A stretch of DNA of 64,000 nucleotides from Spirosoma agri. Lineage in GTDB: Bacteria > Bacteroidota > Bacteroidia > Cytophagales > Spirosomataceae. Location of the stretch: positions 62,001-126,000 of the forward strand of contig NZ_JAAGNZ010000003.1 in NCBI RefSeq assembly GCF_010747415.1, given 5' to 3'. Positions 26,911-38,500 of this stretch are shown here, in pieces. The stretch's first letter is position 1. Each line of letters opens with the position of its first letter. Both the position numbers and the translations under genes were made by a program. The notes below the pieces were generated by a model. The model saw nothing but the letters and a program-made list of their open reading frames with translations. It was not told where the DNA came from and ran no database searches.

Positions 26911-29553
26911 TTACTGCTTGATCAGCTTAATCGTTTGTTTTTGCTGACCGCTCTGCGCCCGCAGAAACAGCATTCCCGTCGGTTGCCGCTGCACGTCGAA
27001 CCGCTGCTCATCGACAGCACCGACCTGCTCAATGTGCCGCTGTTCCAGCAGGTGTCCGTTGGCATTCAGCAGATCGAGTTGAACCGCTTGTCCTTCCACA
27101 CCACTGATGACAACGATAGCCGTGTTATCCACCGGGTTACCCTTGACCGTCAGTCTAAGCCCTTGACCTGCTTCCGCAGCCGCTACCCGCGCCGACCGTC
27201 CGCAGGCGACTTTCAGATCCCAGGTGTAGGTGACGGTTTGTCCACTCTGGCGGGCCATCAGGGTGAAGGGCTTGACATCGCTGGCGGTCCGGGAGTCTTT
27301 GTCGACGAACTGATTCGGGTTGGTCGTCCAGCCAGTAATACCGGCTGCCTGATACTCGATGGGTGAGTTATCACCCCCGCTGGATTTAAACGTGAAAGCT
27401 CCGCTGGCACAGTCATAAACGGGAGACAGGAGGGTTAGTGCGCCGGTTGTGGGCGGAGTGATGGGTGGCTGAGGTGGTTGATTCCCGCTGCAAAACGCCC
27501 CAAAATCGAACGTGTAGCTGGCCGTTTGTCCGCTCTGGGTAGCGGTGATGGTAATGGGCTTGGGATCGTTACGCAAGCCTTGCTCAACAACGCCCGTATT
27601 GCTGGCGAGCGAGGAGCGGGTGATACCTGGTGCCGAATACGTGATGGGCGAGCCATTGCCGCCCGTCGTATTGAACGTAATGGCACCAGTAGTGCAATCA
27701 TAGGTAGGAATTAGCAACGCTAGTGTTCCCACCGTTGGTGGGTTGACAACGGATGCGTCAGTGACGGTGATTTTGAAGGTCGTGATAACGGGCTGGGAGA
27801 CAAAGTACTGGGTAGCCGCCGTTGCCGTCACCGTGTAAACACCACTCACCGTAGGCGCACCTACCAGCGAAACGCTAAGATTATACCGTAAATCGCCGAA
27901 GGTATTTTGACGGATACCCGCCGGTAACCCCTTCATTGACGCTGTCCACTCTGGGAAATAGCGGGGCTGACTTGACGTGGGGTCAACAATGTAATTGCCC
28001 AGGTTGAAGTCTTCCTGCTTAAGGACTTGTCCAACGGTGAAGACCATATCGGGAATGGACCTTACTAAAACGGGGGGCTTAAACTGATTGGTGCAAGCGC
28101 CAATCAGATCAAAAGTGTAGCTCGCTGTCTGGCCGCTCTGGGTAGCGGTGATGGTAATGGGCTTGGGATCGTTACGCAAGCCTTGCTCAACAACGCCGAC
28201 GTTATCCGTGGCACGGGCACGGGTAATACCCGGCGCATTGTAGGTGATGGGTGATTCGTCTCCTCCGGTGATGTTGAACGTGATGGATCCGGTGGCACAG
28301 TCATACGTAGGTTTAATCAACGTGAGGGGGTTTGCAGGCGCTGCTTTTCCTACTTTAACGATCCAGGTGGCGACCTGTGTGCCGACTTTACCCTGAACAT
28401 CACCATCCGTAGAAGTAGTGGTACCCACAACAACATAGCTGCCATCATCGGTGACAATAAGACCCTGAGGCACATCAATACCCGAACCGCCGAATGTTTT
28501 GGTCCAGACTAACTGGTCAGACTGGGCTAGGTTGGTCAACCGAAAATCACCCGCCTGTTGGCTTGCTTCATCCAGCACCGTCTGATAAGCCGGTTTCCCG
28601 TTCCTCGCTGGCACGGCGACCAGCGAGGAACGGCTGAAACTCAGTCGGCCGGGCTGGTAGAAGCCTCCACCCGGGCTGCCATCTGCACCAAGATTGAGCG
28701 TATTGCTCACATTGTCATTGAGATTATTAACGCCCGAAGCAACGAATAAGCCATTGAAATAGGGACTGGGAATGACATCATCGAGCAGTTTCCGTTCTGG
28801 GTATAGCTTTTGCCAAATTATATTGCCCTGATCGTCCAGTTTCGAGGCCCATGCACTGCTTCTGGTCGGTGACTGGCCGACTAATACGTAGCCCCCATCG
28901 GGAGAGTTGACAACCCGGCTAACATTGATCGTTACGTTGGCATCATCGGCTAGGTAAGATACAGGCCGTTGCCATATCTGATTACCGTCCCGGTCAAGCT
29001 TGGTGGCAATGACGAAACGCAGATTACCGGGTATGATATCGCCAACGATCAGGTACCCACCATCGGGGGTCGCTATCAGGTCTTTCTCGGTTATACCGGA
29101 CTCGTATTTGTCTCCACTGTATTTATACGCTAACAGTTTTTTCCAGGCAAGTTGTCCATTCGCATCGAATTTGGAGATAGACCAAAAAAGCTCATCATTA
29201 ACCAACACGACAAATCCACCATCTGAAGTCGCGGCTAAGCTGGGTACAGAACCTACCTTAGGGAAATAACCAGAACTGGCTGCGTAATAACCCGTAATGA
29301 CGCTACTCCAAACAATAGTGCCGGCCGCTGAAAGCCGGGTAAGTTGAGTACCTGATACTACACAGAAATCCCCGTCGTTAGCCTTCGCGATACGTCCTGT
29401 TGAAAAAGTACTTAACGAACTATTTTCAATGACCCGCTGCCACTGAATGGCTGGAGGTTGCCCCGTTTGGGCCCGGGCTGAAATGCTTAGACTCATTACC
29501 CACAGGGCTACTACACACCATTGTTTAATGGAAATCCAGTACTGATTTTTCAT
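26911..29553 (-). CDS. Large secreted beta-propeller/Ig-like protein with sorting-like C-terminus
   Basis: 880 residues. Signal peptide (SLSISARAQ). Residues about 30-400 form a propeller of WQR..., TPDGGYLIVGD-type blades (GGFVVLVND, DGSYVVVGTTTSTDGDV). Then three near-identical modules start LTLI/LTLLxPxYDC and contain GGxxSPIxYxAxGITR, separated by a putative-Ig-like block (VRSIPDMVFTVGQVL). The end (LDLLNANGHLLEQR..., LRAQSGQQKQTIKLIKQ) resembles a type IX secretion C-terminal domain and matches the tail of the 35551 gene. It is probably exported and surface-attached; function unknown. The tandem modules are nearly identical at DNA level, suggesting recent duplication. Confidence 0.82.
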   Translation of the reverse strand: MKNQYWISIKQWCVVALWVMSLSISARAQTGQPPAIQWQRVIENSSLSTFSTGRIAKANDGDFCVVSGTQLTRLSAAGTIVWSSVITGYYAASSGYFPKVGSVPSLAATSDGGFVVLVNDELFWSISKFDANGQLAWKKLLAYKYSGDKYESGITEKDLIATPDGGYLIVGDIIPGNLRFVIATKLDRDGNQIWQRPVSYLADDANVTINVSRVVNSPDGGYVLVGQSPTRSSAWASKLDDQGNIIWQKLYPERKLLDDVIPSPYFNGLFVASGVNNLNDNVSNTLNLGADGSPGGGFYQPGRLSFSRSSLVAVPARNGKPAYQTVLDEASQQAGDFRLTNLAQSDQLVWTKTFGGSGIDVPQGLIVTDDGSYVVVGTTTSTDGDVQGKVGTQVATWIVKVGKAAPANPLTLIKPTYDCATGSITFNITGGDESPITYNAPGITRARATDNVGVVEQGLRNDPKPITITATQSGQTASYTFDLIGACTNQFKPPVLVRSIPDMVFTVGQVLKQEDFNLGNYIVDPTSSQPRYFPEWTASMKGLPAGIRQNTFGDLRYNLSVSLVGAPTVSGVYTVTATAATQYFVSQPVITTFKITVTDASVVNPPTVGTLALLIPTYDCTTGAITFNTTGGNGSPITYSAPGITRSSLASNTGVVEQGLRNDPKPITITATQSGQTASYTFDFGAFCSGNQPPQPPITPPTTGALTLLSPVYDCASGAFTFKSSGGDNSPIEYQAAGITGWTTNPNQFVDKDSRTASDVKPFTLMARQSGQTVTYTWDLKVACGRSARVAAAEAGQGLRLTVKGNPVDNTAIVVISGVEGQAVQLDLLNANGHLLEQRHIEQVGAVDEQRFDVQRQPTGMLFLRAQSGQQKQTIKLIKQ

Positions 29554-29886
29554 AAAGATTTAAAGTAGAAAAGTGCAACAAATAGTGATGGTTTAGAACT
29601 AGCTACAACTCGTCAGCAGGTAGGTTCTGATTCCGTATGCGACGGATGGCGGTTGAAAGATATTAAAAAATAACCGTCTCCTGAAACGCTCCAATTTGCG
29701 GTATAGAACGTCTCTAGATACGTAGTTCTTTAAAGGGCTTTTTAGAAGTCGTATATGATAAAAAAGGGGATTACGCTTAGCCATTTTTAACTAAGCGTAA
29801 TCCGTATCCCTATAACTAAGATGAGCCTCGGGCTGAGCTGTCTCTACTAAACGCTTTAATCTTTAGGGGAAGGGTATCTACTCAGG
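29554..29886. other. Intergenic region, repeat-bearing
   Basis: About 330 bases. It holds a clear AAACGCTCC repeat at 29674 and a weak copy near 29839. No gene supported. Confidence 0.5.
29674..29713 (+). repeat. AAACGCTCC repeat with GTCTC at both ends
   Basis: CCGTCTCCTGAAACGCTCC, then GAACGTCTC. Confidence 0.55.
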
Positions 29887-31716
29887 CTACTCTTTTTTAA
29901 CGACCAGCCTCAAACCCGCCTGGATGACGGCCTGATTAACGGCTCGAATTCGGTCCGTGTCCATTTTTTCTACTTCCCGATCATAGGTCAGTACTCCGTT
30001 TACTTCGTGCTCAACATCCGTGGTTTGGGTGTAAATCGCTACGCTTAGCCCCCGGTAGCGCATCAGTTGTTCGACCTGGTCAAGCAGCATAACGTAGCGG
30101 TCGGTTAGGGCCAGTTTAGTTGGTTCATAGGCATAGGCATTATTTTCAACGGGCCACATGTGCCCCCGTACAAACAAACCCACACCCCCAAATTCGCCCA
30201 GCGAAGCCGCCCGATTTTCGTCAGGTTCCGAGGCTTTGTAAGGGCCCACATAAATGTGCGTATCCACAAAATCACCGTTCTTGGGGTCGCCGTACGCTTT
30301 TTGGTAAGACGGATTGTTATTAAAACCCGAATTGCCATTGACCAGTCGGGACGGATCATATTGCTTGACCCCGTCCGTGATCGTGGCCACATCGAAAGCG
30401 CCCCAGTTTTCATTGAAGGGCACCCAACAAATAATCGACGGTGAATTATAGTGGTCATCCATCATGGCTTTCAACTCGCTACGAAATGCGGCCCGGGTGG
30501 ACAGGGTGTCTTCGTTGGGATACCAGATAGCGGGCATATCCTGCCACACCAGTAACCCCAGCTTATCGGCCCAGTAATAGAACCGCTGGGGTTCGGTTTT
30601 CATGTGCTTACGGATGAGGTTATAGCCCGCTCGTTTGGTATACTCAATGTCGAATTTGAGGGCCTCTTCCGTTGGCGCGGTCAAAATACCATCGGGCCAG
30701 TAGCCCTGGTCGAGTAGCCCAAGCTGCATGACAAACTGCCCATTCAGCAAGGGTCGAACGACGCCATTGACCTTCCCCAGGTTAACATCCCGCATACCAG
30801 CGTAGCTCATCACCTCATCCAATACTTGCCCGTTGGCTGCGGTCAAGGTAAGTTTTACATCATACAGGAACGGAGAATCCGGCGACCAGGGTTTGGGGTT
30901 GGCAATGGGCACGGAGAAAGCTGTTCCAGGCCTTCCTTCGGCCCGGGCCACTTCTTTTTTCCCTTCCAGCACGACGGCCGTAACTCGGGTGCCTACATTG
31001 GCCTTAACGTCAAGTTTGAGCCGCTTGCCTGCTAGGTCCGGCAGGAGCCGCAAGCTTTGGATGTATTCTTTGTTGACTGGTTCCAGCCATACTGTCTGCC
31101 AGATACCGGACGAGAAGGTATAATCACCCCGGGGGCCGTTTTTTCCCGAAGGTGTACGCCCGTCATTCGCATCATAAGCGGCCACCACCAGGCTGTTGGC
31201 ACCAGGGGCCAGCAAAGCGGTAATGTCGAACGAAAAGGCATCATAACCGCCAGCATGGCTGCCCACTTTCTGGCCATTGACAAAAACGGTAGACTGGTGA
31301 TCGACGGCCTCAAAGTGCAACAGGATCTGCTTGCCCTTCCAGGAAGTGGGCAGAGTAAACGAACGCTGATACCACATGTTGATTTCCTGCTTTCGCTGAA
31401 TACCTGACAGCACCGATTCAGGACAATAGGGCACCCGTATTTTCTGGGTCGTAGTGGGAAAGGGTAATGCAGTGGTGGGGTTGTTGGCCGAGGTGACCGC
31501 TTTGCCACCCTGGTAATTCCAGGTACCGTTCAGGCAAAGCCACTGGCTACGCTGCAATTGTGGGCGTGGATATTCAGCCAGTGGTATTGGGTCTGCCAAG
31601 GCTGTTTTCGTCCACCGGGTTGGTAACTCGGCCCCCTGGGCCTGCACACATTGAGTGGAGCAACTAAAGCAGGTTAAGAATAATAAGATAGCAACGAAGG
31701 GCTGGTGTTTTAACAT
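29887..31716 (-). CDS. Glycoside hydrolase family 2 (beta-glycosidase)
   Basis: Start at ATG 31716 ([11 protein letters not shown]) gives a clean signal peptide; the frame opens 5 codons earlier. LTCFSC could serve as a lipobox. Order (numbered from the upstream ATG): N-terminal jelly-roll (about 60-215, [10 protein letters not shown]), Ig-like domain (220-310), TIM barrel with acid/base E441 in VPFNENWG and nucleophile E513 in SLGEFGG. These are GH2 hallmarks. The protein is shorter than E. coli LacZ and ends soon after the barrel, typical of Bacteroidota GH2 enzymes. Glycan specificity cannot be told. Divergent from the small secreted protein and GH97 region. Confidence 0.88.
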   Translation of the reverse strand: MLKHQPFVAILLFLTCFSCSTQCVQAQGAELPTRWTKTALADPIPLAEYPRPQLQRSQWLCLNGTWNYQGGKAVTSANNPTTALPFPTTTQKIRVPYCPESVLSGIQRKQEINMWYQRSFTLPTSWKGKQILLHFEAVDHQSTVFVNGQKVGSHAGGYDAFSFDITALLAPGANSLVVAAYDANDGRTPSGKNGPRGDYTFSSGIWQTVWLEPVNKEYIQSLRLLPDLAGKRLKLDVKANVGTRVTAVVLEGKKEVARAEGRPGTAFSVPIANPKPWSPDSPFLYDVKLTLTAANGQVLDEVMSYAGMRDVNLGKVNGVVRPLLNGQFVMQLGLLDQGYWPDGILTAPTEEALKFDIEYTKRAGYNLIRKHMKTEPQRFYYWADKLGLLVWQDMPAIWYPNEDTLSTRAAFRSELKAMMDDHYNSPSIICWVPFNENWGAFDVATITDGVKQYDPSRLVNGNSGFNNNPSYQKAYGDPKNGDFVDTHIYVGPYKASEPDENRAASLGEFGGVGLFVRGHMWPVENNAYAYEPTKLALTDRYVMLLDQVEQLMRYRGLSVAIYTQTTDVEHEVNGVLTYDREVEKMDTDRIRAVNQAVIQAGLRLVVKKE

Positions 31717-31957
31717 AATAGGACTTGGCACAAGGCGAATAGGGTTACATTTTTAGCCAAAAATAGACACACAACGCTACAAACAGACAAGGTAACAAGT
31801 GATTCGAGCGGTACTCATCGCCCACATCTTGTCGTCGCACAGCGATGACCGAGGGAGTGCCGACGAGTCGTCCACCAATTCACAATGTCTCTAAAATAGA
31901 GGACAGGTTGTCAACTTCTCTAAAATCTCCCCTTTACTTGTTCGTCTCACGCGTCTA

Positions 31958-32020
31958 TCCTGCTTGAGACGACAGAACCATTATCTATCTGTTCCTTAAA
32001 ATGGACGTTTCATGAAACGG
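31958..32020 (+). repeat. Palindromic repeat, right half
   Basis: TCCTGCTTGAGACGACAGA, TCTGTTCCTTAAAATGG and ACGTTTCATGAAACGG; same segment order as the copies at 24646 and 25097. Confidence 0.5.
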
Positions 32021-32188
32021 CTTGTTTTAATGATTGTAAACTACTATCCGTAGTATACGGACTTCTAGCTCTAGAACCTACCACTTTATGCCGGATCTGT
32101 TGAATGATAACTCTATCCATTTCAGGGCTTCTATTCCCCCTGTTTTACGCTCCATTTTTGGGGTTTGAATCTTGAAAATTCCTAAACG

Positions 32189-32223
32189 AAAAAGGCCCTG
32201 TACATCTTGTACAGGGCCTTTTT
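32189..32223. terminator. Perfect 16-bp hairpin, bidirectional terminator-like
   Basis: Arms 32189-32204 (AAAAAGGCCCTGTACA) and 32208-32223 with a 3-nt loop, giving A/T tracts on both strands. Unusual here because the flanking genes diverge; it may have terminated a lost gene. Confidence 0.7.
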
Positions 32224-32377
32224 CGGGGGGTGATACACGTTCACCGAAGAAAATGAAGGGTTCATCGTCACTTTTCACTGCTTCATCTAAAAAGCTGGGC
32301 AGGCTCCTACCGCCCCCCTACTTTTGACTCACCAACAGGCAACAACGCCGACCAAAATCATCTTTTTTCATCAGATC

Positions 32378-32767
32378 ATGAAAACCATCTTTAACGCCAT
32401 CCTGATTGCCTTCACCCTCCTCACTTCACTGACTAGCTTCAGCCAGGCTAATCCAATCGGACGGCCCGGTAAACCAGCGGCTACCTACGCTACCAGCTTC
32501 TATACGGCCATTGATGGCAGACTAGTATTATCGCTGACGAAAGGCGTCAGTCAGCCGGTTTCGATTCGACTGAACCAGGCGAATGGGATTACCCTGTTTA
32601 CCCAACAGGTAACTAAACGGCAAACCAGCGCCCAGGTCCGGTTTGATGTGAGCGATCTGCCCGATGGGACTTATACGGTGGAAGTTTCTGATGGAGCGCA
32701 GCTCACCACGCACCAGGTGCAGCTCAATTCGCTCCAGGTCACTAGCCGTCCGATTGCCGCCAAGTAA
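32378..32767 (+). CDS. Small secreted Ig-like/sorting-domain-like protein
   Basis: 129 residues from ATG 32378; an upstream in-frame codon exists at 32324 but the signal peptide MKTIFNAILIAFTLLTSL fits this start. The mature part is beta-rich: SLTKGVSQPVSIRLNQANG, TLFTQQVTKRQ and RFDVSDLPDGTYTVEVSDG, which resembles a stand-alone version of the C-terminal sorting domain fold. No enzymatic motif. Probably periplasmic or surface; function unknown. Confidence 0.65.
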   Translation: MKTIFNAILIAFTLLTSLTSFSQANPIGRPGKPAATYATSFYTAIDGRLVLSLTKGVSQPVSIRLNQANGITLFTQQVTKRQTSAQVRFDVSDLPDGTYTVEVSDGAQLTTHQVQLNSLQVTSRPIAAK

Positions 32768-33189
32768 GACCGTCTTAGGCGGTGTGGATCTTCGATCGAT
32801 CCTTTAACGGAACAAGTAGTATATAACTTGACGGAGAAAAGTACTATGCAGTAAAAGCGAAGGGCTTGATATAGTGACCCCACTATAGCCCTAAATTCGA
32901 CCCTAATTTCCAGAGAAAGAGTTAACTCACTTTTACTTTGAGCAAGTACGTCAGGTAGGATGTATACGCGGGTGTCGTTGTCCTCATCAGACAATCGGCT
33001 TGCCTATACGGGCCGGGTAAGCAAGCAATAAACCAACGCGGTGGACTAGTAAATCGCCGTCGCTGGACCCTTTGATCCCTAATACGGCGTAAAGTCGCTT
33101 AAGGCGGTAGGACCAACGAGTTCAATGTCTTTGCGTTCGCTCCGGCTTAACCCGGCTCACCAGGAACACCAACCCAATCAATCAGTCGA
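32768..33189. other. Intergenic region upstream of GH97
   Basis: About 420 bases; overlapping small frames have no supporting motif. Nothing else seen. Confidence 0.4.
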
Positions 33190-35115
33190 ATGAGAAATGG
33201 ATGGCTACACAAAACCCTGCCCGGTGTCATGGGCGCACTGGTTCTCTTCAGCGGCTTTAGCGCAGCCAGCCAGTCGATGGCACTGAGCTCCACGCAAGGC
33301 GCCAACACAATTGCCCTGTCGTTGACCAAAACGGGCCAATTGCAGTACCGGGTAACCCACCGGGGTCAACTCATTGTGGCCGATTCGCCCCTGGGCCTGG
33401 ACTGTGACGATCAGAATTTTACCGCTGGCCTCTCCCTGGTTAGCGTTTCTCCCATCGACCGCCGACGGGAAACCTACACCCTAAAAGTGAGCCACGTCAA
33501 ATCGATCGATCAGGTGCTGAACCACCGGAGTATCACCCTCAAAAATAAGGCGGGTGCGCGGCTGATCATCGATCTGGTGAGCGGACAAGAGGGCGTCGCG
33601 TTCCGCTACCGCTTTCCCGACCAGACCAACCAACGACGGGTAATCAACACCGAGCGCACCGGCTTCCGGATCGAAAAAAAGGCTAGGGGCTGGTTACAGC
33701 CCTACAATAAAGCGGGCAAGGTCACCCCAGGCTACGAAGATTTTTACCTCAACGTACACCCCGGCGATTCCATTCATAACCCCCGGAATCCGTCGGTGGG
33801 CTGGTGCATGCCGGCCCTGTTTCAGGTCAACGGGGGCAAACACTGGGTCCTGCTGGCCGAGTCCGCAACGGATGGCTCCTTTCCCGGTTGTCACCTGCAA
33901 CCCGACTCCAGGGACGGGCTCTACACCATTGCCTTTGCCGAACCAGACGAAAAATATACCCTGCCCCTGGGCAACGACAATCATCCGGTGTCCACGCTCC
34001 CCTGGACGATGCCCTGGCGGGTGCTCATCATTGGGGAGCAGGCCGGCGAGATCTTACTATCCAGCCTGATTACCGATTTGGCCCCGGCCTCCAAACTCGA
34101 CGATACGTCCTGGATCGAACCGGGCAAGGCCACCTGGTCCTGGTGGTCCCATCCCGAGGATCAATCCCCGCAAACTTATAACGCCTTCACGGATTTGGCC
34201 GCTTCACTGGGTTTCGGCTATACCCTGTTTGATGCGGGCTGGGAGAAAGCCGACAAAGCGGGGGGGATCATTGCCAAGGCTACCGCGAAAGGGATCAAAC
34301 CTATGGTGTGGGCCTATTCGGCCGCCTACTTCGACGCTGACCAGCGTCGAAAGCGCTTTAAGGAATTGGCAGCCATGGGCGTCAAAGGGGTTAAAATCGA
34401 TTTCTGGTGCTCCGACCGGCAGGAAGTAATGGCCTGCTTCCAGTCCCTTTTTGCGGATGCCGCCCGGGAGCATTTACTGGTCAACCTACACGGCACGACC
34501 GTTCCCCGGGGCTGGCATCGCACCTGGCCCAACTTCATGACCGCCGAAGCGGTTCTGGGCACGGAACATTATTTTTATGAAGCCCGCTATCCGGCGTTAG
34601 CCGCCCAGCAGAACACCATTCTGCCCTTCACCCGCAATGTAGCCGGTCCGACCGACTACACGCCCTTTGCGCTCACCATCCGCAAGTACCCCCGGTTGAA
34701 CACGGCGGTTCACGAGCTGGCGACGGCCATGATCTACACCTCGGGCGTGATTAACTTTGCGGATTCCAAAGAGGTGTTTGACTCCCTGCCAGTGCCGGTT
34801 CGGCAGTTACTCAAAGAGATGCCTGCGAGCTGGGACAAAACGGAAAGTATCGTGGCCCAGCCGGGCGAGCAGCTCATCCTCGCGCGTCGGCAGGGGGGTC
34901 TTTCCTACCTGGTGGGGATCAATGGTACGGATCAAGCCGTACCGGTCAGGCTCAATCTGGCTCCGTACGCGAAGGGTTTTTCTCAATTCAGGGTCATTAC
35001 GGAAGGCGACGATCCGTTGATGCGCTTCAAAACGGAGACCTATCCCATTCGTTCCAGCTGGCAGCACACGTTTGCGCCCAGGGGGGGCTTCATTATCCAG
35101 TTTATCAAGGAGTAA
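33190..35115 (+). CDS. Glycoside hydrolase family 97 (alpha-glycosidase)
   Basis: 641 residues, secreted (ALVLFSGFSAASQ). N-terminal beta-sandwich (about 30-295), catalytic TIM barrel (about 300-560), C-terminal beta domain. KIDFWCSD places Asp404 where retaining GH97 alpha-galactosidase-like enzymes have the nucleophile; MTAEAVLGTE with Glu453 fits the acid/base. The inverting SusB type uses Glu instead, so the retaining subgroup is inferred. ATWSWWSHP and PFTRNVAGPTDYTP are also family signatures. It stands alone but near GH2, consistent with plant or bacterial glycan breakdown. Confidence 0.88.
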   Translation: MRNGWLHKTLPGVMGALVLFSGFSAASQSMALSSTQGANTIALSLTKTGQLQYRVTHRGQLIVADSPLGLDCDDQNFTAGLSLVSVSPIDRRRETYTLKVSHVKSIDQVLNHRSITLKNKAGARLIIDLVSGQEGVAFRYRFPDQTNQRRVINTERTGFRIEKKARGWLQPYNKAGKVTPGYEDFYLNVHPGDSIHNPRNPSVGWCMPALFQVNGGKHWVLLAESATDGSFPGCHLQPDSRDGLYTIAFAEPDEKYTLPLGNDNHPVSTLPWTMPWRVLIIGEQAGEILLSSLITDLAPASKLDDTSWIEPGKATWSWWSHPEDQSPQTYNAFTDLAASLGFGYTLFDAGWEKADKAGGIIAKATAKGIKPMVWAYSAAYFDADQRRKRFKELAAMGVKGVKIDFWCSDRQEVMACFQSLFADAAREHLLVNLHGTTVPRGWHRTWPNFMTAEAVLGTEHYFYEARYPALAAQQNTILPFTRNVAGPTDYTPFALTIRKYPRLNTAVHELATAMIYTSGVINFADSKEVFDSLPVPVRQLLKEMPASWDKTESIVAQPGEQLILARRQGGLSYLVGINGTDQAVPVRLNLAPYAKGFSQFRVITEGDDPLMRFKTETYPIRSSWQHTFAPRGGFIIQFIKE

Positions 35116-35550
35116 GCCGGGTTGAGCTGGACCCTTGCCCCGCACGCTATGCGTAGCGTGCAGTAGGAACAACGAATGATTCGATTCACCAACCTCAGCG
35201 ATTGGTAGGCGACTAAGAGGTGCGGATAACAATCTAAAACAGCAGCCATTTTCTACATACGGGTAATTCTGCGAAAAGGAGGATACTACACCGTCCGCGG
35301 CTGCGGTCATGTGAGAGAAAAATCAGGCTGCTCCGGCTGCCCGGTCACAAACGCAGCTAAAATGTGGGATTTTGATGTTGATTTGTGAGATGAGAATTTG
35401 ACCGGGTCGCCGGGCGGACTGAAGCTCATACAAAATGATGTTGCCGTGACAATTACTGTACCCATCGCTTCAATGGGCGTTAAAAAAGAAGGAATCTGTC
35501 AATAATGCTAAACCAAAACAGCCCAGACGTTTGCATTCTGATGATCTAAC
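35116..35550. other. Intergenic region between convergent genes
   Basis: About 435 bases between the GH97 stop and the end of the large minus-strand exoprotein. A small dyad around CCGTCCGCGGCTGCGG near 35290; no gene supported. Confidence 0.4.
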
Positions 35551-38500
35551 TTAAGGCCGGAGCACTTTCACGTGTTGCCGCTGCTGACCTGACCGTACAT
35601 CCAGTAAGAGCATACCTCGTGATTGGCCCACAGGCAGGCTCACCCGTTCCACCGATCCAGCTTGCTCCACTCGCTGCTGCTGCACCACTTTGCCCTGCAG
35701 ATCGATCAGTGTCAGCTCGACGCTCTGTCCCATTAGGCCTTTAATCTCTACCTCTACCGTTTCAGCTTCCACCGGGTTACCCAGTACCTTCACGTGCAAT
35801 CCAGTGTCCCCCTCCACTGTTCCCAGCCGGGCTCCGCTTAGACACTGGGCCAGCCATTTATACTGGTAAGTAGCCTGCCGGGAACCCTGCTGAGCGGATA
35901 AGGTCACTACCGGATTGTCTACATACAGCCGCAGGCTGTAAGGGGCCGGCTCGATGGTCGGCAGGGTTTCATTGACTACCCGGAAGGTGATGGGCTCAGT
36001 CGTCTGCCCAGTATACAGGGGAATAAAGCGCACCAGCCGTTCCTGAGCACTTAACTGCTGACAAATCAGCGTGTTGACCCCCACAATATTCAACCCCGCA
36101 GCTGGGGAGGTAGCACAGGCTGCCAGCCAGTTGTAGACAAACTGCGTGGTGGCACTGCCCTGCTGGGCCTTCAACACTATGGTAGGGTTGTCAGTGTAGA
36201 GGTTCAGCCGATGAGAACCCGCTTCGGCAGTAGGCACCAGTTCATTGACTACCCAGAAGGTGATCGGCTGGCTGGTTTGTCCGCTGTAGGTGGGGGTCAA
36301 GTCAAGCTGATACTGATTAGCCGTCAAACTCAGGCAGCTGACGTCGGTGACCCCGGTGAGGGTAAAGTTGGAGGCAGTGGCCGGGTCGACGGTGATGGCG
36401 AACGTAGTGGATGCCGAGAGTCCGCCTAGATCGGTAGCCGTGACAGTGACACTGATGATGCCGGGAGAGGTGGGGGTACCACTCAGGAGTCGGGTGGCGG
36501 GCTCAAAGCTCAGCCCATTGGTAGGTAATAGTGTAGCAGCGTAGATGAGGCTGTTGGGGGTTTGGGCATCGGCAAAGGCGGGGATGGTCAGCGAGAAAAC
36601 TGTACCAATGGTGGCCGTCTGATTAACTAGGGATGTGGCTATTGGTGGCGTGTTGTCAGCAGCACAGCTCCCCATTCCGCTCGTACAGAAATACTGAAAA
36701 TAAGCAGGCAGACCTGGGTTTTCAGTAATGTTAATCCGGCGCCCACACCAGGCCGTTAAGCTGGTTGGCAAGCAACCACTCAGGTTAGCGGCAGATAGAT
36801 TCACATAGTTGAGCTTGGGCAGGGCAGCTAGGCTTGCCGGGATCGAGCCACCCAGGGGATTGCCCGACAAATCGAGGGCCGTTAGATTCGATAACTCACT
36901 CAGCCAGGCTGGTATACCCCCACTAAGTTGGTTATAGTCCAGAAACAGAATACCTAAACTGGACAGTTTTCGTAAATTGCTGGGGATGACTCCCGTCAGT
37001 CGGTTACCGCCCAGATACAGCTCTTGAAGTTTGGTCAAGTTTCCCAACTCGGCAGGAATGGTGCCGGTCAAACTGTTCACCGGCATATATAATATTGTTA
37101 GGTCAGTCAATTTGCCTAAACCGGGTGGTATCTCACCACTCAGCCCATTGCCACTAACGTTTAATTCTTTCAAGCTGCTGAGTGCACTCAAACTGGCGGG
37201 AAGCGTACCGATCAGGTTGTTATCAGGAAGATTAAGGATGGTTACCCGCCCCTGCTCATTGCAGCCCACCCCATACCATTGACAGGGATCACAGCCTACC
37301 AGCCAATTGGTCCGGTTCACCCAGCTATAGCCTTTGGTGGCGTTAAACAAATCGACTAAAGTCGAGTAATCGGGCGTACGGCTGCAAGCGGAGATGCTAA
37401 AGCTGGTGGATGCCGAGAGTCCGCCTGGATCGGTAGCCGTGATAGTGACACTGGTGATGCCGGGAGAGGTGGGGGTACCACTCAGGAGTCGGGTGGCGGG
37501 CTCAAAGCTCAGCCCATTGGCGGGTTGAAGCGTAGCCGTATATGTGAGGCCATTGGGCGTTTCCCGATCCTTAAAAGCATTCACCACGTAGGAAAAAGGT
37601 GCCCTTACGGTGGCGACTTGTATTTCGTTAGTGGTTACCTGAGGGGCTGTATTGGATAAACCACTACAATTGATCAATTCACTGACTTTAGGTGATGATC
37701 CGCTAACAACCAGATCCGGTTTATTATCCGCATTCAAATCCCGGACCGCCAACCCGCTCATTTGTGTCACGGTTGCCGGGATAATTATAGGCGTTTTGAA
37801 ACTACCGGTCCCATTCCCCACCAGGAGCGATACTGCATTGGCCGTATACAGACTAACTGCTAAATCGAGCTTGCCGTCAAGGTTGAAATCACTGGTTACA
37901 ATGGAGGTTGGCGTAGAGCCGGCAAAATAGGTAGTGCTTGTTCCAAAGCCCCCCGTCTTGTCTCCCAGCCTGATTGATACATATACAGAATTGTAAAAAA
38001 CGAGTGCCAGATCCATCTGGCCATCGGCATTGTAGTCACCAACAGCCACTGAACGCACTCGAGCCACTGGGTCATACACGTTGAGTAAGGTTGGCAAGCC
38101 AAAGCCACCTGTGCCATCACCTGGTAACAACACCACGTTCCCATTGTTATCGGCTAGCACTAAATCCGGCTTACCATCCTGATTGTAATCCGTTGCGGTG
38201 AGCGAATTAAAGGCAAACCGAGGCCAGATTCCATCCAATAATCCATTCTCAATGATAATCTTATCACTGAACCCCCCCTTTCCATCGCCCAGATATTCAA
38301 TTACCAAGCTGAAGAGATAATTAGTGCCCGCAATGTCCAGATTACCATCCCGGTTAAAATCAGCAATGACCACAGCCTGCATGTAATCTAACCCTTCTAA
38401 AGAGATTCGGGGCGAAAAGTTACCGGATTCAGTAGAGAAATAGACATTGAAGGAAAAAAAATCAGTATTGACCAAATCCAGTTTTCCATCGCCATTAAAG

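Larger units (their letters stand above)
31717..32377. other. Intergenic region upstream of the GH2 gene
   Basis: About 660 bases between divergent genes. It contains a repeat (31958) and a strong terminator-like hairpin (32189). A 66-codon minus frame spans the hairpin and is not convincing. Confidence 0.5.

Noticed and set aside
32078-32278. 66-codon minus-strand frame
   Set aside because: It spans a perfect terminator-like hairpin and has no family signature.
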